A stretch of DNA of 64,000 nt, taken from the NCBI GenBank assembly GCA_020284085.1, contig JACEVL010000807.1, positions 1,467,001 through 1,531,000 on the forward strand. The letters run 5' to 3'. The position numbers and the translations under genes were made by a program. Position 1 is the first letter of the stretch; each line of letters begins with the position of its first letter. The DNA comes from Aporrectodea caliginosa. Taxonomy: Eukaryota; Annelida; Clitellata; Crassiclitellata; Lumbricidae. Under the pieces are notes generated by a model, which saw only the letters and a list, made by a program, of their open reading frames with translations, was not told the DNA's origin and searched no databases. Shown piece by piece: positions 21,701 to 58,795 of this stretch.

Positions 21701-23634
21701 ATGTCGCGCACTGAAAAACAAACTGTTTAATCAGTTCGTTCTCGAATAATGGCGTATATAAAATAAACCTGGAGGCCAACTCGTAACCCACCGGTTGAAA
21801 CTTGAAAGACGCCGGATTCATAATCAAATAACGAGCATTTGCCCCAAGTACATTCGAGACAGACAGTCGATATTGTCTTTGTACGGGCCATCACGTCCAA
21901 GTGCGAAGAGCCCGTTCGGCGTATTATTGAGCGAGCGCGATAATAGTCGACTGAAAAGCCGGTGCCAATTCGTTAAATGCACCGCATACAACTCACGGAA
22001 CCGCATCGACAAGCGAGCGTTGTCTATTGAAATGAAAACGACAGCGGTGCGTCGAAATCTTTACGACCGCATCTTTGATGACGCGACATAGCAGTCCCCT
22101 GCCGCGTGACACGCCAGAAGATCACAGATAAAACAGATAATGGTTATTTATTCGGTTCTTTTAGAAATCCGCATCACCTGCGGTCATCTTAAGACAATAC
22201 ACGCAGTTACCGGAAGCTTTGAAGCTAAATACACCGCGAAAAATCGGTCACATAAATAGCCTACAGGCTCACATAAGCCTGCACGTAGCCCTATAGGCCT
22301 TCCAGCATATAACACGCTGTCGTGACCTCGTTAATCTAAATTTATATCTGGAAAACTGTTGGAACGACTTCACTGTCGTCTAAGATAATACGCAATCGAA
22401 TGCCATTAACTCTCCATTGTTGCCCCGCAGTTCTTAAAGCATGTCGAATATCAAGCGTTTCGTCCGTCAGCTACACATATGGCACGACTCTTATTGTTCC
22501 AGGAACCACACGAACGACGACCATATGGTCGGTTAGGCAGACGACGCGCGGCCTCATGCAGACGACGGTCTCACAGATTGGATTTTCTTATAGGATCATT
22601 AGGATGCTTAATGTCTTCACATTCACATCGTACGCCTAAAGTTATCCCACGACCGACGCTGCGGCCCTAGGGAAAGCTGCGCCAGATCAAACAAGTTAGG
22701 GCCTGTAAGCGTCGGTCGTACTCTACTGGACTAACTGCTTTTAAAGCAATTTAATCAAATGCGTAGGGCTATAGGAGCGACATTTTGCCGAACAAGCACA
22801 AGTACCCCGCACGAAACAGGTTAATTTCTTATGTTAAGCTATCCTTGTCTGGATATATATCGTGCTCACATTCTGTCAAAAAAAATAATAGCAGACATGG
22901 CACACACTACAGTCATTCTACATCTGGTTTCTTCTACAGAGAGGCATTAGCGTTGGCCTATACGTATCCAAAACATATCAAGCTTTATTAATTTTTATTC
23001 ATGCCTATTTGTACTAATTTGTAGGCATACATTAACATTACACTGCATCAGGAATACGTATCGCTATCTGCTGATAAATTTATTCTACCAAAACTACTTC
23101 TCATCTCTCAAATGCAAATCATTCGAAGTATTAGAAAACTAGCAACATGATGTATCACGAAAGTCAAAACGTTCCACAGTTTGCAGTATTTACAGGCAAA
23201 ACAGACATGTCACAACATACTTTTACACAGGTAAAAAAGGAGTAGTGCGGGAATATTTCCGAGAGAAAATCAATCTTCAGAAGCAGTTGGGGAGTCTATA
23301 GGGCACATTTAAAGAAATGTATTCTTCTTGTATAATTTCCAATTTGATTAGCCTTGTAATTGAATATAACTTGACGCTTTATTTATCCAGTTTATCTCTT
23401 CTCAGTGTTCAGTATGTCAAAATCATATAGATCTGGCAGAAAATGTTTTTGAAGCTTTAAATATCAAATCACGGAGCTGCAGCCTGCATATAGCAAAGAT
23501 GAAAATTAAATAAAGCAATACATGCCTCTGATTTGCGCAACATGCTATATAAAATCATTCCTAACAAGTAAATACAACCAACTGAAGACTTTCAATTTCA
23601 TTTCATTAAAATTACATTCTGTTTGATCTTTCCA
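21700..23634. other. No gene seen; probable 3' UTR of the small secreted protein at its right end
   Basis: The 98-codon plus-strand frame at 21795-22091 is rich in Arg/Ser and lacks a recognisable domain or splice context. TTTATT sequences near 22984 and 23389 could serve as polyadenylation signals (AATAAA on the minus strand) for the gene ending at 23635. Confidence 0.35.
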
Positions 23635-26190
23635 TTAATGAATGTTCAGAAAAATTACTGCCAGAGTCAAAATAACACAAGCACGATGATAAAAGTGATT
23701 TTTCGATGATGCGCCTTCCTTCTGATAACTTAAGCCATCTGCAAAAGACAAACAATCAGCATTGAAATCTTCTTTCCCCAAAACGTCCCTTAAAATTCAT
23801 AATTCATAAAATGTGGGCCCATCAAGCATTAATTCATTAAAAAATTTCTATAGTGCTCCACTGCTCCTTCAAGGTAACTACGGGTACTGAGAAGTGATAT
23901 GGGCCCATAGCTATCCTGCATTGTCCCACTGCCAAAACCAGTGGCCCACTATGGGCCCAATGGAGTTGGAGTCAGAGCTGAATTAATAAACGAATATTAT
24001 TGTCATTATTATCTGTTACTACTATTATACTATATCATATAATCTTACTGCAGCAGCAGTACTGTAGTAGTAGTAGTAGAAATTTCATAACACATTGGCT
24101 CCAAAACATTAATATAGCCCAGTTTAAAAAAAGATGCTATGCCTACGTAAGAGCTGAAGATATATTTAGGAACATAATAGGTTATGTTATATAAATCATA
24201 ATTTAACCAGTATAAACCTAGTCCAATTAATCAAAAATGTTAATAAGTTTTCAGTCTTACCAGGACATGCACTTTCCGAAGCACTTGTTATTAGAGCCTT
24301 CCTCAGGGTTTCACAGCCCTGTGGCACTATGCCTAGAATGCATCTTCGTGCACTGAAACAGAAATTCTTTACTGCATCATGGATCACTTGCCTCTTTCAT
24401 ATTTTAAATAATATAGCATAGTTTATTACTACTGCAGATTTTATGAATCACATGTTCATTGTTGCAGTTGAAGACACCAGTTAAATTAAGGAGAGGTTGC
24501 ACCAAAATAAACAGTAATTAAAGTTATTAATTTTGTAATCTTTATTGCAACCCGTAGGCCTGTCAAATTACAACTGTATGCATCCACTAATTACAGTAAT
24601 AAGCATACTTAGTATGTTAAGGAAGTGCATTAAGTTCCCATTACAATTATCATGTTAACAGACATCTATAAACTAGATACTAGGATTACACGGATGACTG
24701 TATGTCAAGGAGTCTCAAGTCTTTGGTACACTCTGCAATAAAAGGCATAGAAGTGGTTAACCAATATCAACACTCTATAAATTCACTGTTAAAATCCAGC
24801 AAGTTGGAAAGCAAACCTGCAATCATCTGCATACTTCTGTGTTTCCATCACACAGATATGTAGTCTTTCTATTTTCTGAAAAGCAGGCTGGCATTCTGAA
24901 ATAAATTTCAACTACACTGAGTTAAGATTGGCACCTTTACTGCCCTCAAATGCAAAGGCTAAGAAAATGACGTTGAGAACAGTTCGAACATGCCTTGATC
25001 ATGGATGCTGTACCTGCCTAACCAAGACTGTGTGCATGTGAACAGGGTGGTTTCAACGACTTTATTTTTGACCACACTTAAGAAATCTGGAGATAAGGAT
25101 ACCCATAGCTGTCCCTCAGTAGCTTAGCACTTTAACAACAAGCGTGTACTAAAAGTGACTGAGAAACCAATGCAGCTCGTCGTTAAAGTGTTAATTAAGG
25201 GACTCATATACAGTAAATAACGTGTCAATTATTAATAATAATAATAATAATAATGACAATTTATATGGCGCCGTAACACGGCCATACCGCTAAAAGGGCG
25301 CCTCACACAGAACTAATTAAATTCATCTATACAAATTCCCTTCCAGTGACTGTCTGAATTATGTGCACCAATCTACACTCCAAGCTCTCTATGGTAGATC
25401 CCTCCATATCCAAAATGTACACTTGAGGCTGTAAGTATAATTATATGTAATATCCATTAATTTTCACCTCTCTGACATAAAGCGCTTCTGTATGCCATCT
25501 GTACATGAGGTGGTGGTATTACATTTAGATAATCTGGTTCGTCAAGCAAAGCATTTCCAAAACGGGCAGTTGCACCCCTTCTTTTTCTAGCATCCTCACC
25601 TGCAGAAAAGGGAAAAGTTTAAGCTTCATCATGACAATCCAAAATTATACCTCTAGATTTCAAACAGTGCTATAGCAGACAATATTACCATATGCTGAAT
25701 ACAACTATTTTACAGCATATATACGCTAGGCCTATACATAATTTAATAGTAAATTTTATATACACAATTACACATGCTGTAATACATGTAGGGCCTATGT
25801 ATGTATGCATGAATATAAGTATCAAGACCATTTAATATAGCGCCTTTTATTTACCTCACAAAAGCGTTGCACACATGGCTAACTGAATGATCTAAACAAG
25901 TGAATTTTAGCACAGTTTCAAGATGTTTGCTGTACAGAGTTGAATGCAATTCGAGTGTAAATGCAATGGAAAACTGTTCCAAAAGCATGGCCCAATACAC
26001 GATGAGCTCGAGCTGAAGCGCAGGTTGAGTTGAGACTGGAACACATGCATACATGTATTGTATTATTGTATATGAATAATTAGCTGGAGGTCAACATAAA
26101 TTTGCTTCCAACAAATAAATACTTACAGAAAACTGAAACGCAAAACAGGGATATTAAAGAGGCAACAGCGAAGAGCAGTCTGGATGTCAT
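23635..26190 (-). CDS. Small secreted, probably GPI-anchored cysteine-containing protein (four exons)
   Basis: Exons 26190-26127, 25599-25468, 24371-24261 and 23738-23635 join in phase (1,1,1) into 136 residues. Donors are TTCT|GTAAGT, AGAGAG|GTGAAA and CCTG|GTAAGA. Acceptors are TTTTCTGCAG, CATGATGCAG (weak tract) and CTTTTGCAG. Residues 1-22 (MTSRLLFAVASLISLFCVSV onward) are a clear signal peptide. A dibasic RKRR at 26-29 follows, then a proline-containing linker. The core runs from about residue 63 to 102 with Cys at 63, 70, 76, 85 and 101 (NFCFSARRC, PQGC, SESACP). The tail is EGASSKN, a plausible anchor site, then a hydrophobic end ACVILTLAVIFL. The organisation suggests a cell-surface ligand or co-receptor-like molecule, but I recognise no family. 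The ATG directly follows GTTCTGTTAG, so a 5' UTR intron is likely, with a possible donor (GAAG|GTAAAA) near 27047. Confidence 0.7.
25123..25194. repeat. 72-bp hairpin element, copy 2 (best preserved)
   Basis: Arms CTTAGCACTTTAACAACAAGC and GCTCGTCGTTAAAGTGTTAA (first arm given to 20 bases would pair with the second with few mismatches). The loop contains GTGTACTAAAAGTGACTGAG and AAACCAATGCA. It lies between exons 2 and 3 of the secreted-protein gene. Confidence 0.8.
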
Positions 26191-26199
26191 CTAACAGAA

Positions 26200-27345
26200 C
26201 ACAACACATAAATAGGTTATAAAATTTATAATATTCAGAGATGCATAATTGAGCATAAAATTGGTCCTCTTAGTTCATGCTTTCACATTTCCAACAATGA
26301 AGTTTGTTTTTGCAACTGCGAGTGTGGCAAATTTTGTCCACTTTGTTTTTTGTGCTATTCACTTTGTTTTTTATGGTGCTATTTCCGGAAGTTTCCAGTA
26401 GAATAGATCATAATTATCTACCTTTACTACTGCATTTACAATTAAGTTTTTACTACACAAATTTGCACAGTATAATATTATATAGTTCGAGTTGCCGATG
26501 ACAGTCAATAAGCTGCTAATGGCTTCTATAGTCTCAGCTTGACTTAGACCGGGTAGCCTATATTTTCTTAACATTAACGATACTTCAGAATTCAGCATAG
26601 GCCTGCCTTAAGCAAATTCTACCGTATCAATTCAAACGTTCTTCCCTGATATGTTAATATCTAACTGATAAGTTCAACCAAGGGGAGTTCCTTGTTTCAA
26701 CTCCTCTCGTTTCATAGTTCGGCCCTCACCCGTAGGCTACTTGAATCTCTTATAACTTCAGGGTGAGAATTGTCTGGGGGGTTGGGGGGTTCAACTCCCC
26801 CAGTCCTTCTTAGGATTCCACAGTAAAGTCTACATTTCACACCCAAAATGCACATGAATCAACGTCTAACCCCCCAGTTATTTTTTTTACAATTCCCATA
26901 CTGTATAACTTATAAGCCCACACAGTGCAGTTAATGTAAAACACTGTAAAGTTGATAATCTGTGAACCTAAGTCGATATTTGTACATTTCTAGCGTTTCG
27001 TGACTGTTCAAAAAATTAAATTAATAATTATTAATTAGATTTTACCTTCTTCGACCAAAAGCGTATCAGACGTTGATTGGGTTGATTCGCACGGCGTCGG
27101 CAAGCGTTCGTCTTAAAATAGACTAAAAAGACTCCTAAAGTAGCTTAGTCAACTTTGTCGATTCGATCTCTGCGATGCCTGGCTCAGGTAGGCATACATC
27201 TTCGTTTATTATTTCAAACTGACATACCGCAGTATGATTACAATTCGTAGTATAAACGGATGATCACAAGTTATTATAGGAGTCGAATGTAACTGTTTGA
27301 AAGCCATGCAAGGCACCTATCAAGTTCTACTGCTCATTTTTGCCA
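26200..27345. other. Intergenic or 5' UTR intron; possible divergent promoter
   Basis: No coding frame supported. Around 27045-27185 a minus-strand donor-like site (GAAG|GTAAAA) and a plus-strand ATGCCTGGCTCAG|GTAGGC lie about 130 bp apart, which could mark two divergent first exons. No continuation exon for the plus-strand one was found. Confidence 0.25.
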
Positions 27346-27347
27346 AC

Positions 27348-28256
27348 GCCATCTCGTCGCATGAGAATTATAGTGTTCTATCTGCAGTTTTGTTTACATT
27401 GGAGTTAGACACACTGTCCGATTCAGGGTAATTTGTTCTATCTGCGTGCAAAATGGCGCTTGTTGAAATGGTGCCTCTGCTGGGAAAAGAACAGAAGTAT
27501 TTTATTCTATTTGCATATTCTTACCCACTGATAGGCATTATAATATTCTATGTGAACCACAACCAATTATATTCCAGAGATTTTATCACGTGGATATTAC
27601 AGAACACGATGTTTCTTGATTATAATACATATGGTTCAGGATTATCTTGTTCTATTACGGTCACGTGGTCTGAACGGCAAACTGTGATTCGCACATGCAT
27701 ATAGAACATTATAATAGTAAGCGTGTTCCGTTACAGAAGGATAATCAAAAAAATATTACATAAAGAGACAAAATGGATAGACTAATTCGAAAATAATGCA
27801 CATATAGGGCCTATACAATGATAGCAAGTATCACAGTTAAAAATGATATTACAAAAATAGCTTTTTCTCTAGAATTATTATATAATATACTTTTATAAAT
27901 AATTACAGCGATAGTCATAATTCATTTCGCTAATAATTATAATGTTCCATGTAATGACGAATCATCATAACATTTAATTGTATAGAGCTATTTCTGTAAT
28001 ATTTTGTTCTATTTGAACAAGTTCCAAAAGTTGCCTTCAAATTATGTTTTCTTATGCAAGAGGCTTCAATCGTCGTGATTGCTTAAAATTGCCGATGTAC
28101 ACATAAATGTTTTCTAAAGATTCTTTCTCTATTTTGTCCCACCAAAGAGTTTTCAGTACTAAATTCTAAGTCACTAAACTTTCTTTTTCGATTTTCTCCG
28201 TTTCACCAAAAGTGCGCATAGAACAGTCTACTTCTCATGCGACGATCTGGCGAGTG
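27348..28256. mobile_element. Inverted-repeat DNA transposon with subterminal TTCTAT repeats
   Basis: The left arm (from about 27351) CGCCATCTCGTCGCATGAGA and the right arm (minus strand from about 28254) CGCCAGATCGTCGCATGAGA match at 18 of 20 bases and continue with ...GTTCTAT in both. GTTCTAT/ATTCTAT recurs inside near 27375, 27433, 27506, 27544, 27650 and 28010, the pattern expected of subterminal transposase-binding repeats. The body (83-codon frame 27453-27704) has no recognisable transposase, so it is non-autonomous. The target duplication was not resolved. Confidence 0.6.
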
Positions 28257-28259
28257 AAA

Positions 28260-30830
28260 GGCTGAGTCGACCTTTGGGAGGGTAGCGGGAAGCGATCCCG
28301 CGTTGATCTTCTGCTATTCGTGCCAGTGTGTTACCATTACCCTAAACCCCCTCCTCATTCGGATCGCGGTTGCCTCCCGATGCTGGCTTATTTCAGAGAA
28401 CTTAATCTCGGTCTAGCACGGTCTTAGTCCTACGCGGGGTCCACACAGACCTTAAATCGCGTGGCGCCTATTCAATCGGGCAACGGTGGTAAAGGATCTC
28501 ACCGATCAATTCAATGAAAAAGAGCATTGTCGATGCTATACGGTCGTTATATAAAAACGTCTATATTTACCTATTCTAGTTTAATATAATATAAATTATA
28601 TAAATCACCAAAATGTCTCCGTAGCCTATCATAGGCGTAACTTTGTACTGTGACGGTGAAGTCCGGTTACCACCACATTTAGAAGCGCTGTGGTAGCGAC
28701 AAGCACCATTACCAGTTGGGGAGGGGAATGGCAACACAGTACACTCTGGAACGAAGAGCAGTGACGAGAGACCGCTTCCAGCTACCCTTCCAAAGGTCGA
28801 CTTTCTTTCATTCGCCAGGTGGCGATGGTAAAATAGCAGTAGTTCAGATGGGGGTGCCTTCCATGACTGCCATACAGTTAAATGCGACTTCTGTAATAAC
28901 TTGTGATCATACCCGTTCATACTTTGACTTGCAATCATACTGTCACTGTGTTCAGGTCAGTTTGAAATAATAAACGAAGATTATTATTATCATGGGCATA
29001 TTTAGGGGGTTTACGATTCAAATCCTCCCCAAAATAAATTGCCATAAAATAATTTTTTGTGTTTTTATATGTGAAATACATACAAACAACCTTAACTTAT
29101 GTGACCACGTTCAATGGAACACCGGGTCAACACCCCCTGAAATTGTTTCCTGGCTACGATACAGATCATCATTATTATTATCATTACCTACTTTTTACCC
29201 TCTGCAGAGATATGTTTGCAAAATGACGTTAGTTTGGTTTGAAGTAAGTTCAAGCAACAATTAGTGGTGATGTATTCTTGAATATTCAACTAGTCTATCG
29301 CAATGCCGATAGTCCGATACCCGGTACTGTAGTAGATGGCTTCACGTTAGCTTACTAATTTTTTGTTTTATGTTGCACAAATTGGAGTACTTTGATACTG
29401 CCACGTCAAAGCAGAGACTCTTAATAGATCCAGTGTAGTACAGACTCCAGAACATAATTATTTAAAGCAACTTTGGGGAACAAGTACTAGTTGTATTTAT
29501 TTTCTACCGTGGCAGGAGTAAATTCCAATAAATAATCTGCATTGGTTCAGCTCACTGTAAGCACCAATAACTCCATCATTTTCTTTTAAAATATTGTGTA
29601 ACTTTATTACAGTTGGTTGAGGATTATGTGTACCATATAATAACCACCCACTAATGAGTGCTACCAGTGGAAAGTAACGCTTTTGGGTATGAGCTGTAGG
29701 CCTACTACAGACAGGGCACCTAAACGTAGGCCTACATTACTAACTTTTAAGAAATGGTACATGAACGTGGACATGATTCTTGTCCCCATTAACTATAAAC
29801 AAATTTTCCACTGAGTCTATATGAATTTCCAAGTATAACTGACCTACAAATTATTTCTTGTCTATAAACAAAATATGAAACTGGATGAGTAAGAACTGTA
29901 ACTAGTTATGGAAAATAGGTTGTTTAGGGCCATCAAAGGATTACCCGTTAAAGTCGCAAACTTCTTGTAGATGGTGTCTCAAAATCAAACTGGTCAAAAA
30001 GGAGTAGAACACACAGAAAAAAAAATGTAGGCCTACGCATGAGACGTTAGAATTTAATGATTCACCTAATCAGTCTTGTTTATTAATAATAATCATAAGG
30101 AATGCAGAAGACAATACATGTAGAAAAATAAGTATCAGCATATCATATACATTAACTGGACAGAAAAGAATATAGACACGTGACTGTGAAAAATTCCGAC
30201 GTTTGCATACAAAATGCTTAACAATAGCTTCTTCTATATAATACAGAAAATGTGAGGGCTATCCGACACAAAATAACTATTTCTACAGATTATGCTTCAA
30301 GGCTAACGACAGCATTTAAAAAAATTCACAACAAAATCCAATGATTAGGAAACATGAAAACCATAAAAAAGACTATACATATTCCATATCATTATTTGAA
30401 AAATAAACTTAAATTAGCACGCCAACTGTGTAACGTCAGTACCACGGCACCAGTTTAGTATCATCAAGTCCTTGTCCGATTAAACATTTGAATAAAGGAG
30501 CTCATCAACAGATAATTTATGTAGTATTTCTTACAGCCTCTCAGAAGCAGAGTAGCCCAGTAGTCAAGACTTTATAGTCAACCAGTACAGATCTGAAAGC
30601 CTCTAACGACCTATATATTGAGTAGGCCTAATAACACAGTCAAAGCGAGCTACAGCTAAAAAGGTTGTAATACTGGTACTAGAATACAGTACACATATGC
30701 TGCTATTAAGCCATTCCAGTTGTCAGTGACTTGTCACACAAATCTTAATTCAAATACAACTGAAAGAAAACTCTTAAATGGTTCAAGTTGAAGCTGACAA
30801 GATTGTTGCATGCTGAGAACTCCGAATTAA
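28260..30830. other. No gene seen
   Basis: 28256-28510 has a balanced base composition with several short inverted repeats (GCGGGAAGCGATCCCGC at about 28287) but matches no RNA family I can name. 28610-28980 looks like SINE-type sequence ending AATAAACGAAGATTATTATT. The rest is AT-rich and non-coding. Confidence 0.35.
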
Positions 30831-30836
30831 GCCTGA

Positions 30837-30909
30837 CTTAAGATTTTAACGACGAGAGTGTACTAAAAGTGACGAGGAAACCAATGCAGCTTGTCGGTAA
30901 AGTGTTAAG
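30837..30909. repeat. 72-bp hairpin element, copy 3
   Basis: Arms CTTAAGATTTTAACGACGAG and CTTGTCGGTAAAGTGTTAAG with loop AGTGTACTAAAAGTGACGAG then GAAACCAATGCAG. Confidence 0.75.
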
Positions 30910-32618
30910 TAGCACCTCTGATTATCTTAAATGCCACAGGAAGCAACAAACAGGCAGGCAACATCCATCGAACCATAGAACAGCTAGTACCAAAAACACA
31001 CTTGCAGATAGCCAAATTTCATGAGCCAATAGCAGATCTTCATTCTTCCATTAATGGCAGAATGGTGGCCAGCTATAGGCCCAATGTGCACACAATGAAA
31101 GTGGCCGTCAGGGCTTCCTTCATTACCACTGCACATTACAGCAAAAGCTTGATTTCTGTATTATCTCAAAATTACACACCGGTAAACTGAATTCGACCAC
31201 GTCATGCATTTTGATGAAGAATACTGATTGCCGAACACACTGTCATTGCCTTTCTTCTGAAACGTAAAGATTCTAAAGTATTAAGATCCAGCTCAGATCC
31301 TGAACACAGAAAGAGAACTGCTATATTCGAATAATCGGCAAGAATTTTCGAGATGGTGTCCCAACTTCGTTTCCTCAACAAATCAATTGAACATCACCAT
31401 AGAGTACTGCTGAGAAGTTAATTTTACAAGGCATGATATAAACGTTCTATTAAATTACTTTACAGAAATAATGCTAACAATGGTGTTTAAGCAAGTGTAT
31501 CGGTAACAGATTCTCTCACGACTAAAACCTATGGGTTCAACATCAAGTTAAAACGTCCCAAAGCATAGTGTAGGTAGTTGGGTTCAGTACCCTAATGCTA
31601 TGAGCAAAAAAACAAATGGTGCACATTCTGCTTTTAGCGACGATTGTCAACTGTGAACTGCATCACGTTCCAAGTACCACAGAAGCTGCCACATCAAGTT
31701 TGTTACCCCATCACGTAAAGCTCCAATAATTCTTTAGACACGCTTCAAAAAGTATACATTACTTCTCTGACAACTTAAACTTTTATTATAAAGCTCTCAA
31801 TAACTAATCCTACTCTAACAGTACCGAAATGCAATGCAAATTTAACCAGTTTGACTTGTTGATAGGCCTGCTTCTTCAGTGCTCTGCTCTTAAGGGGCTT
31901 GACCTCCCCGGAATTTGACCTGGCACCGAAACGAACAGAGGAGTTTGGCTATTGCGGACTTGATTTGATATAGCGCCGGTGAATAAGCTGGTCTCCCTGA
32001 CGTGGCTTTTGTGGGCGCTGAGAAATTTTGAAGATTTACATTACATTAAGGGGTGCAATAATCCAGCCACACTGTTGAACCTGTTTGTCCTTTTCTTTCC
32101 TATAGCCAAATCTGGTTTATGTCATGCTAGGCTATGGAAACAAAGGCAAATCCAGCATGCCCAGACGCCTGAGAGAACGTAAGTAAAAATTGCTACTTGG
32201 CAACTCTGAAATGCAGGAATACCTCACCTTGCTTAATTTGACTATTTTTTACCAGGAATCTTAAATGTCTGTACAGTTACCAGATAAAGATTGCTATCCA
32301 AACTGCTAATTAAATCCATGCCTGTGTGGTCATCCTATCTTCATTTGTTGCTACAGGATACCTTTCTGGTGTCATGCTATTTCAATCTAAACCTTTCGTA
32401 CCGATATTTGTCTGTCCATCTGAAAACCATTAAGACCACTTAGCAACTGTCATATCCTGTTAATGCAATATTTTCAATTCTTCGGCAATCCACCGCTGTG
32501 AACATGTATAAGGCACACTGGGACAAGATCACAGATAGGAACTGTTGAAGATGCATTGCATGATGCTTCGTGAAGCACTTGAGGTGGTCCAGATCGACTT
32601 CTAAGGACTAACAGAAAA

Positions 32619-56849
<24,231 letters not shown>

Positions 56850-57084
56850 AAGTCAAGTGTCATCAACCTAACTTCCGAATCTGTGTCATCCTAACACACA
56901 AAACAGGATCAAACAAACTCAAGACGGTCTCATATTTTTCATATCAGATCACCGAATACGGTAAACACGTAAACAAATATCAGTAAACAGAGTAAAGACT
57001 AAATAGTAAACAACAGTAAACAATAGTAAACATATATGCCGTTAGTTAAGTTTGACTTTAGGCTAACAACAGTGTATATCGGGG

Positions 57085-57300
57085 GGGCCCGATAGCGCAT
57101 TGGATAACATCTGGCACAGAGACCGAGAGGTACCGAGTTCGAGCCCCTGTTGGGCGGATATGCTTTGTAGGCTGCTATTAGCGCCGTTGTATTGCAGGCT
57201 GTCTGCTCTGTTAGTAGTTAAGATTTAAATTGCATAACATGTAAATGTACAGCGCAGTGCGTTTGTCAGGCGCTTCAATAAAGAAAAGATTATTATTATT
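57085..57300 (+). mobile_element. tRNA-derived SINE, family D
   Basis: Head GGGGGCCCGATAGCGCATTG, GGATAACATCTGGCACAGAG, B box GAGTTCGAGCCCC; body GTAGGCTGCTATTAGCGCCG, GTACAGCGCAGTGCGTTTGT; tail CAATAAAGAAAAGATTATTA. It lies upstream of the Tec kinase start codon. Confidence 0.8.
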
Positions 57301-57509
57301 ATATAATATTGAATCATTTTTTCAACTGATATTGTGCTACTTTTCCTTATTACATGCATTATTGTTGTAAAGTGTGGGTGTTTGTCTTGCACTAATAAAA
57401 ATTACTTACTTACTTAAATGTCAGTGATACCCAATCTTACCAGGTTTGACTAGTAACCACATGTTTAATTATTATATCAAAGCTTGCCTACTGAACAAAT
57501 GAAAAAGAA

Positions 57510-57690
57510 GAGTAGTCCCTTAAGCTAGCCCTGAGGCAGCCATGGTTATGAAGTGTTAGCAACTTCACTACCTTAGCCTCAGCATATGACGGCGGGTGGC
57601 CAGTCCTCTCCCTCACCGTCTCATCTTCCCAAGGACAGTGTGCGGTCAGTGTACTCATTCTAGCTGAGTTGGCTAGGGACACAACATCAC
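57510..57690 (-). mobile_element. SINE family C body fragment
   Basis: ATGAAGTGTTAGCAACTTCA, CCTTAGCCTCAGCATATGAC, GTGTGCGGTCAGTGTACTCA and TTCTAGCTGAGTTGGCTAGG match 18005, 43022 and 52470; the tRNA-like head is missing. Confidence 0.65.
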
Positions 57691-57714
57691 TTAAATAAAT
57701 AGGGGAGGGGGATA

Positions 57715-57960
57715 TAGTTACATGGTAACACTCTTGCTTGAAGAACGATTAGATCTTGAAAGATGAGGTTCGATACCCATAGCCCCCTCTAGTTTCTAGC
57801 AATGAAATGAGCAGTAGGACAGATGCAGGCTGCTATACAGTTCAATTCAACTCCTGTTAAACTTGTTATTATCCATATGATCTGCTACTACTATAATTAT
57901 ATCATGTAATCTTACTGCGTACTTGTCGGTGTGAATTAATAAACGAATATTATAACCAAT
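57715..57960 (+). mobile_element. tRNA-derived SINE, family F
   Basis: Head GGATATAGTTACATGGTAAC, B box GGTTCGATACCCATAGCC; tail ATCTGCTACTACTATAATTA...GTGTGAATTAATAAACGAAT. A related tail occurs near 23985-24055. Confidence 0.55.
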
Positions 57961-58358
57961 GATTCTGCTGACATATTTATATACTTTTAAAAGAAAACAA
58001 ACTCAACAAACATTTACAATTCACATTCAATTGCACCTATTTTAGATCTGTCAGATGCGTCCTTTCTATGTTTTCGTGTGCTAGTGAGGTTCCCAAAAGG
58101 CTCTACATAAATGGCCATATCCTTACTTGAATAATTATATATATATATATTCGTTTATTTGAAAAAGAGACAAATCTGGCTGGCACACCGCACCCAGTTA
58201 CATGTTGAAGCATAAACCAGACAAATAAAATAATAAATGAAAAGAGTTAACAGAACTCTGTCAGTGTTAGAGCACAAAAAAATATTTACACTCTTGTCAC
58301 ACGTACTGCTGACTATATATGCTTTTCCCACAAAACAAGCCCATGAGATATTATTTAT

Positions 58359-58515
58359 GACTCATGTTAGACTAGCATGTTTAAGCACGCTTGTAAGAGA
58401 CCAAAAAGCCATACACATACATGTATGCACACAGAGATTTATTGCTAAACAAATCAGTCCCTTCTACAAGCTTCAAGCTAAACAAGATACCAAGGAATCT
58501 ATATTCATTCATTCA
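58359..58515. repeat. 157-bp dispersed repeat, copy 2
   Basis: Near-identical to 55539-55695 in the same orientation, 2.8 kb away; the flanks differ, so these are two insertions and not a segmental duplication. Confidence 0.85.
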
Positions 58516-58554
58516 TTCCAGATATCTATGTATGTATGTATGTACATGTATGTA

Positions 58555-58795
58555 TGTATGAGCACTTGTTATAGCACCCCTTGAAGATTTCTACTCAGAG
58601 GCGTTCCCGACTTAGGGCCGACTACTGTAACAGCACGGACACTGAATCGGAGTTTCACTTTCACGCCGAAGCGCATGAGCAATTGCGAGTTAAGGACTTG
58701 CCCATGGTCCCTACGCGGCAGCTTGAGGTGGATTCGAACCCGTAAACCTTCGGCTGCAAGGCACCGAACGTACCCCTACACCACCGTGCCCCATA
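58555..58795 (-). mobile_element. tRNA-derived SINE, family A, minus orientation
   Basis: On the minus strand GGGGCACGGTGGTGTAGGGG, GGTTTACGGGTTCGAATCCA, CATGCGCTTCGGCGTGAAAG, GGGAACGCCTCTGAGTAGAA and CTTCAAGGGGTGCTATAACA, tail of CATA repeats. A further tail fragment (GCGCCCCTTCAAGATTATCT) follows at 58800. Confidence 0.8.

Noticed and set aside
21795..22091. 98-codon plus-strand frame
   Set aside because: No domain, signal peptide or splice partner; composition does not distinguish it from chance.
27120..27190. First exon of a plus-strand gene (ATGCCTGGCTCAG|GTAGGC)
   Set aside because: Only four codons, and no downstream exon in phase could be found.
28256..28510. Structured non-coding RNA gene
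   Set aside because: Balanced composition and a short GC hairpin are suggestive, but the text matches no snRNA, SRP, RNase P or 7SK signature I know.
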